From: Candidatus Stahliibacteriota bacterium
Lineage (GTDB): Bacteria > Hydrothermota > Tepidihabitantia > B3-TA06
Direction of reading: 5' to 3'
Length of the DNA stretch: 42,263 nucleotides
Assembly: GCA_004375895.1 (NCBI GenBank)
Contig: SOJW01000035.1
Span: forward strand, 1-42,263
The notes under the pieces were generated by a model. It worked only from the letters and a program-made list of their open reading frames with translations, had not been told where the DNA came from and made no database searches. Position numbers and translations under genes: made by a program. Shown piece after piece: positions 33,565-41,903 of this stretch. Every line of letters begins with the position of its first letter. Position 1 is the stretch's first letter.

Positions 33565-34611
33565 ATGAAGAAAACAGTCGTTAGAATAATCCTGACCTTG
33601 GTCTTGATTCTGAGCATTCTTTTTGTATTTGCCTGCAAGAAGGAGGCTGGGGGGCTAGGTTCTCAGCAGCTTACGTATGAAGGGGCTGGGATAGAGGTGG
33701 AGGAACCCCGCTGGTTGATTATCACCTATGAAGGTGTGTATATGGAGAAGATAGATGTTACCGGCCTTGAGCCTGGTGAGGATTTCGTCTGGATAGGCTA
33801 CGGAACTTGTGAGTATCCGTGGCAGGGTGAGGACTCCATAAATCTGGAACCTGCGGACGGTCTTGTTTGGGCGAATGGAAAGGCGGTTCAGGCTAACCTC
33901 CGCTATGTCGACTTGGAAGAAATTCCCGACCTCGAAACGATTCTCTCTGTTTATGCGGATAGAAGGCATCTCTCTCTGCTCAAGCGATTCCCTAACCTCG
34001 TGGCTGTGAATTTGTTCGATTCGGATTTATGCGACTCCGACCTTGTTCACCTTGCCTCTTTGACCAACCTGAGAAAGTTGGATCTCTGGGAGACGCAGAT
34101 AACCGACGCCGGTCTCAAACATCTTGCCGGTCTTAGAGATCTGAGATGGCTGAATCTTTCAAGTACTGAGATCACAGATTCAGGGTTCGCCCAACTTGCA
34201 GGTTTGACTAAACTGAGGTATTTGTGGCTTGCTGGAACTGGAATCACAAATAAAAGCCTCACCTATATCAGTAGTTTTGTAAATCTGAGGGATTTAAATC
34301 TTGGAGGAACCAGGATTACTAACAAAGGGGTAAAGCAGCTTTGTGGTTTGACCAATCTCAGGAAACTGGGACTCAACGCTACCTGGATTACCGACGGCGC
34401 ACTGCGGCAGATTGCACAGCTTCATAACCTGCGACAACTGTCTCTTGCACGTACCATTATTACTGACAGGGGACTCAGATATCTCACACCACTTAAAAAT
34501 CTTGAATGGTTATGGATACCGATGACTTTTGTTACACCCTGGGGGGTTAAGAGGTTCAGGAAGGCCCTTCCCGATTGTCATGTTTCCACCATTGCTGCAG
34601 TCTCGAATTGA
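33565..34611 (+). CDS. LRR lipoprotein, array gene 7 (348 residues)
   Basis: Lipobox VFAC (Cys24), followed by KKE; the start is the ATG at 33565. The N-terminal domain has YPWQGEDSINLE and WANGKAVQANL, with Ala instead of Val in the second motif. Seven or eight regular LRRs (LRKLDLWETQITDAGLKHL, LRQLSLARTIITDRGLRYL) end at FRKALPDCHV. Its first part shares a block of about 125 bases with the gene at 32203. It is the only lipoprotein in module 3 and precedes an intact companion. Confidence 0.88.
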   Translation: MKKTVVRIILTLVLILSILFVFACKKEAGGLGSQQLTYEGAGIEVEEPRWLIITYEGVYMEKIDVTGLEPGEDFVWIGYGTCEYPWQGEDSINLEPADGLVWANGKAVQANLRYVDLEEIPDLETILSVYADRRHLSLLKRFPNLVAVNLFDSDLCDSDLVHLASLTNLRKLDLWETQITDAGLKHLAGLRDLRWLNLSSTEITDSGFAQLAGLTKLRYLWLAGTGITNKSLTYISSFVNLRDLNLGGTRITNKGVKQLCGLTNLRKLGLNATWITDGALRQIAQLHNLRQLSLARTIITDRGLRYLTPLKNLEWLWIPMTFVTPWGVKRFRKALPDCHVSTIAAVSN

Positions 34612-34642
34612 GGAACGTTGACTGTCTTAAATCTAACAATTC

Positions 34643-34666
34643 GTCAGGTTTCTATTGCACTCTTCA
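34643..34666 (+). repeat. Dispersed 25-bp repeat, array copy 3
   Basis: GTCAGGTTTCTATTGCACTC then TTCA, in the leader of the intact companion gene. Confidence 0.55.
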
Positions 34667-34705
34667 TAGCTGCCAGTAGGCTATAGAGGTGAAGGAGAGA
34701 TATTC

Positions 34706-36562
34706 ATGGATAATCAAGCTTTAGAGGAGCAGTTCCAGCTGCTTCTTGCCCGTGATCGGCTGACCATGACACTACTGATGCAATACAAAGGCGAGGAAGG
34801 AAGAAGAGGGTATACGCTGACCCCCAGGGGTGCTTTTCAGGCGCTGAGAGGGATGGGAGTAAATATCAAGTGGCAATGGAAGGCCGCCATCCCAGAAGAG
34901 AAAGAGGAGGAGAGAGATGAGAGATTCAGGAAGAAGTACGATTACGATGCTTTGATGGTGACGGATCCTCAGGGTCTTGGAGTTCAGTGCCCTCAAGCCC
35001 TTGGGTGGAATTTAACTACCGAACCACCAACACCTGCCAAAGTTAACACGTTGGTATTCGTGGTTCCGGATGATTACAGGGTCTACAGACACACCGGCAG
35101 GGACTGGATGTCAAGCAACCCGGCAGATATCATGGTTCTAAGAAGCATGATGTGGCACGAGCTTATGGAGCATGCATTCGTTTACCTGAGTTTATTTCAC
35201 GAGGATTTTGAAGACTTCGAAGGAAAGCTGACCCTGAAATTTCAGAAAGACGCTGGAAATTTCAATAAGAACTGGATTCACTGGCAAGTTAGAGAAAAAC
35301 AGATAAAATATATTAATGAATCGGCATTCTATCCTTGGTCCATGGAACCACGCGACCAACCTGATCCGCCCGGCTGCCAGGGTGAAAGAGAGGCCTGGCA
35401 GCATGAAGGTAATGCGCGAGATGCACAGCATTGGGCAATGTCAAAGGAGGGATTAGACTGGCACACGGCTGCGGAAAAATGGGAGGAAGCGCGGAAATAC
35501 TGGAACCTAGCCGCTCAAGCTTGGCGATTCAGGGTTAAGGGCCAATCTATGGACGCCCCTGGGTTTGTGGGAGGACGGTTCTCCTGTCACCCCGATCCGG
35601 AAGGTAATGCCAAAGGATGCGAAGATAATGCCAAAATTGCAGAGCAACGCAGGGATGCTGCGCTGCAAGAGACCCAACAAGGTGCAACCAAACCGGTTCC
35701 TTTCTGGAATGTTGCAGGCTCAGGCGGTGGAAAGATTACCATACACTACTCCGATTGGCCCCATGGATTCCGCGCGAAGATACTCGATTACAAGGAACGT
35801 AAGGTGACTGAGGTGTCCGGCACTCCGGGGAGCAAGAAGGGGAAGGTTGAGTGGGGCAAGGATGCAGACCCGGGAATCTACTACGTAGAAGTAAACGTAT
35901 CCGGTGAGCGCTCTGAAAAGGTAATTATCACGAAGAAGTTGGAGTGGAGCGCGTGCGTGAAGTTTGGTACAAACGGGCCTTACATCTCCATTACGCCCAA
36001 GTCGGGCACCAAGTGGCCGAAAGGCAAAGGCTTTGGGTTCAGCATACATAACTCCTCAGGCAGCAAGCTGGGGTTTGTGAACGTGCAGGATAGCAATCGA
36101 ACCGTAGAAGTCACATGGGGGCGTGAATCTAACCAGAGATTTGGGGACTGGGGTAAGCATACAATATGGGCCTACGCTAACGACCCCGGGCTTCAGGAGA
36201 TGTTCAACAACCTCAACCTTTGCCCCAACTGGCGAACGGACGTGGAGATTCCGGTGCCCAGCTTCAAGGTAAACGGCGCTAAAGCAAGCGTTGCTGTAGT
36301 AGCTAAGGGGCCTTTGATAGCCCCGGATACCGAACAGAGTTTATCAATAGAGTACGACAACTGGCCGGGCAAGTTCAAGGCAAAGATTCGCAAAAAAAGC
36401 TCCACCCAGGAACTGGTTAAGCTGGAGGGAACATCCTCAACCAGGGGAAGCTTCACCAAAAAAGTGACGCTGCCTACCCGTGCTTACTATATAGAGGCAC
36501 GTCCTTACGGCGATGCCTCCCTTCCTTTAGCGATAGAATTGACAGTTTACAAAGAGAAATAG
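34706..36562 (+). CDS. Companion protein of module 3 (618 residues), intact
   Basis: Domains in order: a short helix (ALEEQFQLLLARDRL); a beta region with YTLTPRGAFQALRGMGVNIK that matches the other companions; a segment near residue 150 with MMWHELMEHAFVYLSL, where WHExxE is followed by His; a helical Trp-rich stretch (about 220-300); and then three Ig-like modules from about residue 335, with ITIHYSDWPHGFRAKI and GIYYVEVNVSGE in the first and LSIEYDNWPGKFKAKI in the third. The Ig-like modules resemble FlgD/sorting-type domains. No signal peptide or membrane segment is seen, which is odd beside lipoprotein genes. The metal site is a guess from HELMEH. Confidence 0.8.
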   Translation: MDNQALEEQFQLLLARDRLTMTLLMQYKGEEGRRGYTLTPRGAFQALRGMGVNIKWQWKAAIPEEKEEERDERFRKKYDYDALMVTDPQGLGVQCPQALGWNLTTEPPTPAKVNTLVFVVPDDYRVYRHTGRDWMSSNPADIMVLRSMMWHELMEHAFVYLSLFHEDFEDFEGKLTLKFQKDAGNFNKNWIHWQVREKQIKYINESAFYPWSMEPRDQPDPPGCQGEREAWQHEGNARDAQHWAMSKEGLDWHTAAEKWEEARKYWNLAAQAWRFRVKGQSMDAPGFVGGRFSCHPDPEGNAKGCEDNAKIAEQRRDAALQETQQGATKPVPFWNVAGSGGGKITIHYSDWPHGFRAKILDYKERKVTEVSGTPGSKKGKVEWGKDADPGIYYVEVNVSGERSEKVIITKKLEWSACVKFGTNGPYISITPKSGTKWPKGKGFGFSIHNSSGSKLGFVNVQDSNRTVEVTWGRESNQRFGDWGKHTIWAYANDPGLQEMFNNLNLCPNWRTDVEIPVPSFKVNGAKASVAVVAKGPLIAPDTEQSLSIEYDNWPGKFKAKIRKKSSTQELVKLEGTSSTRGSFTKKVTLPTRAYYIEARPYGDASLPLAIELTVYKEK

Positions 36563-36611
36563 CACTTCTAACCAAAAGCCGGTAAAATGGCTGGTTTTGA
36601 ACTCGATGAGT

Positions 36612-36686
36612 CTAGCGTTCGGCAAGCAGCCTGTCTACAGCTCGTCGGCTGACACGCCCTCGGCGGCTTGACAACCCTCCTCCTAT
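36612..36686 (-). repeat. Conserved gene-tail fragment, copy 3
   Basis: The minus strand reads GCQAAEGVSADEL, then breaks frame after a small deletion; the remnant downstream still shows RLLAER and TAG at 36612-36614. Confidence 0.5.
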
Positions 36687-36695
36687 ACCTACAAT
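36668..36695 (+). promoter_or_regulatory. Array promoter, module 4
   Basis: TTGACA (36668-36673), 16 bases, TACAAT (36690-36695). Confidence 0.88.
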
Positions 36696-36712
36696 AGTTT
36701 ACAGAAGGAGCG

Positions 36713-37474
36713 ATGAAGAACGTGTTTAAACAGATAACGATCCTGTGCCTTATCGTCCTTGCGGGGTCAGTCATCTTCTGCAAGAAGAAGGCGGAGGAAG
36801 AGCCTGAGCCCAGCTGGCTGCGCGTGTACAACGCCGGGGTGTTTGAGGATTCCATCAACGTCACCGGGTGGGAGGTGAACGAAGATGTTATCTGGATTGG
36901 CTCCTTCTATTACCCATGGCAGGGTGAGGACTCGATAAACTATGATTGTTATCGACTATTTCCTTTAATTAACGGAGGAACTGAAGAGATTTGGAACCGT
37001 GGTTCGGTACTTCGTGTAAACGGTAAGTTAGTAGGGATCAATACTAATTATGTTGATACCTTAGAGATTGCTGAACCTCATGATGTCATAACTGCAACCG
37101 TTTGGGATTGCGAAGAATGCCTGGAAGTAAGCTTGGAGAAATTCCCTAATCTAGTTGGTATCTGGGTAAGTGTTGATGACTCAAACATATCAAAAACACT
37201 TGATGTTATTCCTCAAGATATAAGATTATATGTGTTTTGTTTTGATGCAACCAACAGGAGCCTTAGAGAACTATCCAAATTTTTAAACATAAGGATTTTG
37301 TATTTGGAGCGCGACAGGATCACGAATTGCGGATTGAGACATCTTGCAAAACTTAAGGAATTACGCTGGTTACGTATCCCAGGGTTTTACGATAAAATCA
37401 ACAGTAAAGGTAGGAAATATCTTAAGGCTCTCCATAAACTCAGAAGCCTTAATTTATATTACCGGACTACGTAA
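36713..37474 (+). CDS. Short-class LRR lipoprotein, array gene 8 (253 residues)
   Basis: The signal segment ends at Cys23 in SVIFC, with Phe before the cysteine, so the lipobox is atypical; KKK follows. The core is complete (FYYPWQGEDSINYD, LRVNGKLVGINT), with an insertion between the two motifs. Two or three LRR-like units (LRELSKFLNIRILYLERDRI, TNCGLRHLAKL) end without the LPxC cap. The signal peptide is nearly that of the long-class gene at 39592, although the bodies belong to different classes, so 5' ends and bodies have been shuffled. Confidence 0.84.
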   Translation: MKNVFKQITILCLIVLAGSVIFCKKKAEEEPEPSWLRVYNAGVFEDSINVTGWEVNEDVIWIGSFYYPWQGEDSINYDCYRLFPLINGGTEEIWNRGSVLRVNGKLVGINTNYVDTLEIAEPHDVITATVWDCEECLEVSLEKFPNLVGIWVSVDDSNISKTLDVIPQDIRLYVFCFDATNRSLRELSKFLNIRILYLERDRITNCGLRHLAKLKELRWLRIPGFYDKINSKGRKYLKALHKLRSLNLYYRTT

Positions 37475-37524
37475 ATTTTTAATCCAGGTTAGATCGGGTG
37501 CAAAGCCAAAGAAAGGGGGTAATC

Positions 37525-37662
37525 ATGACCTTATCTGGAGGTTCTTCAAAAAAAACGTCTGATCCTTTGATAGAGGATATGACGGAAGCAATTAACAAAC
37601 AGGTCGAAGTGATGCGCAACTGGAAGCGCCAGTTTGAAATTCCCAACGTTAAGTGGGCTTGA
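37525..37662 (+). pseudogene. Truncated companion-type gene of module 4 (45 codons)
   Basis: The ATG at 37525 follows AAAGGGGGT. The frame begins MTLSGGSSKKTSDPLIEDMT and has a helical AINKQVEVMRNWKRQFEI. It ends with TGA at 37660-37662, inside the TTGACA of the next promoter. Position and junction identify it as the stump of a companion gene. Its own sequence does not align clearly with the other companions, so it may be a different N-terminal variant. Confidence 0.6.
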
Positions 37663-37686
37663 CATTTGCTGTCTTTTGTTTACAAT
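37659..37686 (+). promoter_or_regulatory. Array promoter, module 5
   Basis: TTGACA (37659-37664), 16 bases, TACAAT (37681-37686). The -35 box again contains the stop of a truncated gene. Confidence 0.88.
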
Positions 37687-37704
37687 AGTTACAGGAGACC
37701 ACGG

Positions 37705-39567
37705 ATGAAAAGACTTATATTCCTGGCGATTATCCCGTTGTTGCTTGCGGCGCTGAGCTGCAAGAAGGAGAAGGCCCAGCCTGAGTCACGCACGCTTCGT
37801 ATCTACAACAACGGTGAGTTCGAGCGGGAGGTGGATGTCACAGGATTGAAGCCTGGCAAGGATTTTATCTGGCTTGACTTCTTCCCCTACCCGTGGAATG
37901 GGAAAACGAGCCTCTATTACAAGTGGGATAACTCCATTCTATGGGTCAACGATACCCTAAGGGGAGTGGCTCTGCTTGGAGATGATATTGGAGATATAAC
38001 TGATTTCACTACTGTCGTTGCAGCGTGGGCTGATCCCGCTAACCTTCCTCGCCTTGAGCGTTTCCCTAACCTGACCGTCCTCAAGTTGATTGATGCAGAA
38101 GCCTCCGACTTAGAGGCGCTGGAGAGGTTCAGCAATCTTAAAGGAGCGTATCTGTGTCTCTACAAGATAACTGATGAAGAACTGGCTTCTCTCGAACCCC
38201 TCTCAGGGTTAGATTGGGTATACCTGAATCTGGAGTCGAGCCATATAACCGATGCTGGTCTTGCAAGTCTCCGAATGCTTCAAAACATAGTGGGCCTGAA
38301 CTTATTGAATACCGATATAACAGATGAGGGTCTGAAATATCTTGCGGGACTTCCTCGACTCGCAAGCTTGAATCTTGATCCAACGAACATAACGGGCTCG
38401 GGCTTCGTTTACCTTAAAGCCCTTGACCGCCTCAGAACGTTCAGCTTCGCTATGAGTTTTGGGAGAGGCTTGGTTAGGGATTGGTCTTATCTTGAAAGCC
38501 TATCCAATCTGAGGGAGTTGAATCTGCAGTTCAATGGACTGGCCGATGCCGACCTTTGTTGGCTTAAAGGCCTTACTAAGTTGAGGGTTCTCAATCTCAC
38601 CGGCAACCGGATTACGGACAGAGGACTGGTCTATCTTAAGAATTTACGCAGCCTTGAGAGACTGGAACTTGGATTCAACGCATGCATAATGGGTAAAGGT
38701 CTGCGTTGTCTTAAGCAAATGAAGGATTTGAGAGAACTCAGGCTGGAACGCACCATGCTTACAGATGAGGGGCTGGCTTATCTTTCCGGGCTTGCCAATC
38801 TTCAAAGGCTTGGTCTTGAGGGCAACCATATCACGGATAAAGGGTTGGTCCATCTTAAGAAGCTAGCGAACCTCAAGATCTTAGACCTCCGAGGCAACCT
38901 TATCTTCGGAGAGGGCCTCTCCAATCTCTCAGCATGTAAGGAGCTTGAGGTCTTGTATCTTGAGAGCAACCCTCTGGGAGACGAGGGGGTTGTTCACCTG
39001 GAAAGGCTTAAAAATCTTAAGGAGCTCTGGTTAAGCTTCACTTCGGTAGGCGATGAAGGAGTATCTCACCTTTCCGGGCTCACGAACCTTAGGGAATTGC
39101 GCTTGATGAGATTGAGAATCACCGATTCCGGTCTTGCACATCTTGCAGGACTTCACAACCTGAAGGAGCTCTGGCTTTACGGCGTTAGCATCAAGGGTAG
39201 CGGACTGGCTTACCTTTCAAATCTAAGGAATCTTGAGCGTTTAGACCTGGGAGGTATCGAAATTCCGGATTCGGTACTTCGGCATCTCGAGGGACTAGTC
39301 AGCCTAAGAACCCTTTATCTTGAGGGTTGGAGGATCACTGATCTCGGACTTCGGCATCTGTCCAAGCTTGCTAACCTTGAGCGGCTTTCCTTGGAGTGTC
39401 CCTTGATAACCGACAAGGGCCTCGCGTATCTTCGCACCCTTTCCAAGCTGAAGAAGCTTTTTCTGCATTCCCATTACGTTACCGAATCAGGGATGGATAG
39501 ACTCCGAACCGCTCTGCCCGGATGTGATATTGCAAATACATGGACCCCTGAGGGCTGTTATGAATAA
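37705..39567 (+). CDS. Largest LRR lipoprotein, array gene 9 (620 residues)
   Basis: Classical lipobox AALSC (Cys19), then KKE. The start at 37705 follows AGGAGA; a longer frame upstream would read through the promoter. The core motif is the most diverged of the set (PYPWNGKTSLYYK and LWVNDTLRGV). It is followed by about nineteen LRRs of 23-24 residues, almost the whole protein, for example LRVLNLTGNRITDRGLVYLK and LRELRLMRLRITDSGLAHL. The cap is LRTALPGCDIANT. The long, even repeat stack would form a large horseshoe exposed at the cell surface. Confidence 0.9.
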   Translation: MKRLIFLAIIPLLLAALSCKKEKAQPESRTLRIYNNGEFEREVDVTGLKPGKDFIWLDFFPYPWNGKTSLYYKWDNSILWVNDTLRGVALLGDDIGDITDFTTVVAAWADPANLPRLERFPNLTVLKLIDAEASDLEALERFSNLKGAYLCLYKITDEELASLEPLSGLDWVYLNLESSHITDAGLASLRMLQNIVGLNLLNTDITDEGLKYLAGLPRLASLNLDPTNITGSGFVYLKALDRLRTFSFAMSFGRGLVRDWSYLESLSNLRELNLQFNGLADADLCWLKGLTKLRVLNLTGNRITDRGLVYLKNLRSLERLELGFNACIMGKGLRCLKQMKDLRELRLERTMLTDEGLAYLSGLANLQRLGLEGNHITDKGLVHLKKLANLKILDLRGNLIFGEGLSNLSACKELEVLYLESNPLGDEGVVHLERLKNLKELWLSFTSVGDEGVSHLSGLTNLRELRLMRLRITDSGLAHLAGLHNLKELWLYGVSIKGSGLAYLSNLRNLERLDLGGIEIPDSVLRHLEGLVSLRTLYLEGWRITDLGLRHLSKLANLERLSLECPLITDKGLAYLRTLSKLKKLFLHSHYVTESGMDRLRTALPGCDIANTWTPEGCYE

Positions 39568-39591
39568 GGTGGGCTCACAAAAGGAGCGGCG

Positions 39592-40977
39592 ATGAAGAGC
39601 ATGTTTAAACAGATAACGATCCTTTGCCTTGTGGTGCTTGCGGGATCAGTCGTCTTCTGCAAAAAAGAAGTCCAGCAGATAGTCCATTCACCGCAGGACA
39701 ACCCGGAATCAAGGCGATTGGTTATTACTACCTATTACTATGATTTTGATAAATTGGAAGTGGCAAGAGATGAAATAGATGTTTCCGGGTGGATTCCATA
39801 TGAAGATGCTGTTGAGTTGGGTGGGAGTACTGACGTGTCTTACGATGGGTTTTGTTATCCCTGGCGAGGTGAGGATAGCATACATTACGAGTATTCTCAC
39901 GCCTCAGGCAAGCTTATGGTGAACGGCGAACTGGCAGGGGTTGATCTTCGCAAAATTAGTCTTTCGGAGATAGATAAGTTTGAAGGAATCGTTACCCTTA
40001 CTTGCTATGGGATAGACCCACAAACACTTAAACTGTTCCCGGATTTGCGAATTGTATACCCGATATTTAATCCCGAATCCGATTATGATTATGATATAGA
40101 ACTTCTAAGCGAGATACCGTCGGATATTTGGCTGTATATTTATTGTATTAATCCCACAAATGCTGAGTTAAGATGGATAAGCAAGTTGAGTAACGTCAGA
40201 GGATTGCTGGTCTCGAACGGCATGAGTCTTCGCAGAATAAATATCAATCGTAAGCTCAGACATTTAAGAAGGATGGAAAATCTGCGGCTGCTCTCGATCA
40301 GAGAGATAAGATTAACCGACGCAGGCTTGAGGAATATCGGATGTCTAACGAACCTGAGGGAGTTATGGCTGGATGTTTCCGTCGAAACCTATACTATCTG
40401 TGATTATCTTGAGGCGTTTGGTTTGCATCCCTATACTATCTGTGATTCTCTTGAGGCGTTTGGTTTGCATCTTCCGTACTGTTTGTGCTATTCGTCCGAA
40501 TCGATGGACTGGCATCTGAGGATTCGTAACCAATACTCCCAAAGTGTGACAGAAGCAGGTTTTAAGCATATCGAGAACTTGCAAAATCTGGAAACATTAT
40601 TTTTGCGTTATGGGAAGGATATAAACGAAGAGATGCTTGCTACCATAGCCAGTTTGCCAAATCTCAGGCATTTGCGTCTGTATGAGAGTTATATCAGTAA
40701 CCAGGGTTTGGCATATCTCGCGTCCCATCCAAATCTTGAGAAGCTGGATTGTTCCGAGGTCAACATAAATGACACAGGGATTATGTATGTAAGCAGGCTG
40801 CCCAATCTAAGGTATCTGTACTTAGATCGCGTCGATATTACGGATGCGGCGGTCAAATACCTGCTTGGGTTGAAGAACTTGGACGTATTGAGGATAGGTC
40901 TATGGGGCGTTGATATAAGCGAGGAGGGGCTCATGCAGTTGGAGAAGGAATTGCCGGTTTCTCACTGTCGATTTTGA
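39592..40977 (+). CDS. LRR lipoprotein, array gene 10 (461 residues)
   Basis: The signal segment ends at Cys23 in SVVFC, an atypical lipobox, then KKE. It follows the previous gene after 24 bases with AAAGGAG and no promoter, so the two are co-transcribed. The core reads CYPWRGEDSIHYE and LMVNGELAGVDL. About eight LRRs are interrupted near residues 266-310 by a non-LRR insertion that contains a 14-residue tandem duplication (LEAFGLH twice). The end is LEKELPVSHCRF, a damaged form of the usual cap. Confidence 0.86.
   Translation: MKSMFKQITILCLVVLAGSVVFCKKEVQQIVHSPQDNPESRRLVITTYYYDFDKLEVARDEIDVSGWIPYEDAVELGGSTDVSYDGFCYPWRGEDSIHYEYSHASGKLMVNGELAGVDLRKISLSEIDKFEGIVTLTCYGIDPQTLKLFPDLRIVYPIFNPESDYDYDIELLSEIPSDIWLYIYCINPTNAELRWISKLSNVRGLLVSNGMSLRRININRKLRHLRRMENLRLLSIREIRLTDAGLRNIGCLTNLRELWLDVSVETYTICDYLEAFGLHPYTICDSLEAFGLHLPYCLCYSSESMDWHLRIRNQYSQSVTEAGFKHIENLQNLETLFLRYGKDINEEMLATIASLPNLRHLRLYESYISNQGLAYLASHPNLEKLDCSEVNINDTGIMYVSRLPNLRYLYLDRVDITDAAVKYLLGLKNLDVLRIGLWGVDISEEGLMQLEKELPVSHCRF
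40389..40472 (+). repeat. 42-bp tandem microduplication inside an LRR gene
   Basis: 40389-40430 and 40431-40472 are the same apart from one or two bases. It adds 14 residues in frame (YTICDYLEAFGLHP and YTICDSLEAFGLHL) and looks recent. Confidence 0.85.
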
Positions 40978-41021
40978 ATTACTTCGTCACCTTTTGGAGT
41001 AGCATTAGGAGGATGAAAAAG

Positions 41022-41807
41022 ATGAGATTGTCATTTAGCCTACTGGCGATCGGGCTTGTCCTGACAGGTTTGCTTAGCTGCACGGGCAAGCAAAAGTCCA
41101 CTCAGCTTACAGCGGAACCGCGCTGGCTGCGAATATACTACGAAGGTGTGTTCGATGATTCCATCAACATCACCGGTTGGGAAATAAACGAGGATGTGGT
41201 ATGGCTGCGTGCTTTTTACTACCCATGGCAGGGTGAGGATTCCATAGATTACAACAACTACTTTGATTACTGGGAGTGGGAACCTGGACCTCACCGCTGC
41301 TGGTTCGTGCTCAACGTAAACGGCAGGCTGGTGGGGGTAAACCCTTACATTATTCCGCCTTCTAAAATCGAGCACCCGGAGTGGATTATTACATTGATAG
41401 GGGTGGGTGATAGCCTTAATATTTTAAAGCCCTTTCCCAATGTAGTAGGGGTAACCACTTATACTAACTCCTCGGAGGAGATTGAAACCCTTGCCTCTAT
41501 TCCTTCAAACCTAAGGCTGTACGTCGAGTGCAGTAATATTACCAATAGAGATTTAAGAAGGCTGGCAAGATTTTCCAACATTAGAGCACTGCATGTAGAA
41601 CGTAGTGATCGGTATCGCGGTTATTGGTCAAGCGGCGGCGGTCATAACCCTACTCGCTGTGGTTTCAGGGCGTTGCGCAGGATGAAGGAGTTGAGGGTGC
41701 TCTGGGTTCACCGCCTGTTTGAGGATTCCGATGAGATTGACAAGTACCTCAAAAATCTTCCGAAACTCAGAAAAACTAAGGTGTGGATATACGATGTGTT
41801 GAATTAA
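41022..41807 (+). CDS. Short-class LRR lipoprotein, array gene 11 (261 residues)
   Basis: Lipobox LLSC (Cys20), followed by TGK. AGGAGG (41007-41012) abuts an ATG at 41013 and is nine bases from the chosen ATG at 41022. The core reads FYYPWQGEDSIDYN and LNVNGRLVGVNP. The rest matches the gene at 27839 along its length (LRLYVECSNITNRDLRRL, LRKTKVWIYDVLN), so these two are duplicates separated by 13 kb. It ends the lipoprotein part of module 5, probably in the transcript from 37659. Confidence 0.85.
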   Translation: MRLSFSLLAIGLVLTGLLSCTGKQKSTQLTAEPRWLRIYYEGVFDDSINITGWEINEDVVWLRAFYYPWQGEDSIDYNNYFDYWEWEPGPHRCWFVLNVNGRLVGVNPYIIPPSKIEHPEWIITLIGVGDSLNILKPFPNVVGVTTYTNSSEEIETLASIPSNLRLYVECSNITNRDLRRLARFSNIRALHVERSDRYRGYWSSGGGHNPTRCGFRALRRMKELRVLWVHRLFEDSDEIDKYLKNLPKLRKTKVWIYDVLN

Positions 41808-41903
41808 CAAAAATTGCTGCGGGTATACTTCTGAAAACCAACTGTTAAGAAAAAAATTGGTTAAAGGGGAAAAGGTAATTTAAACTCAATTCAAGGGGGT
41901 CGT

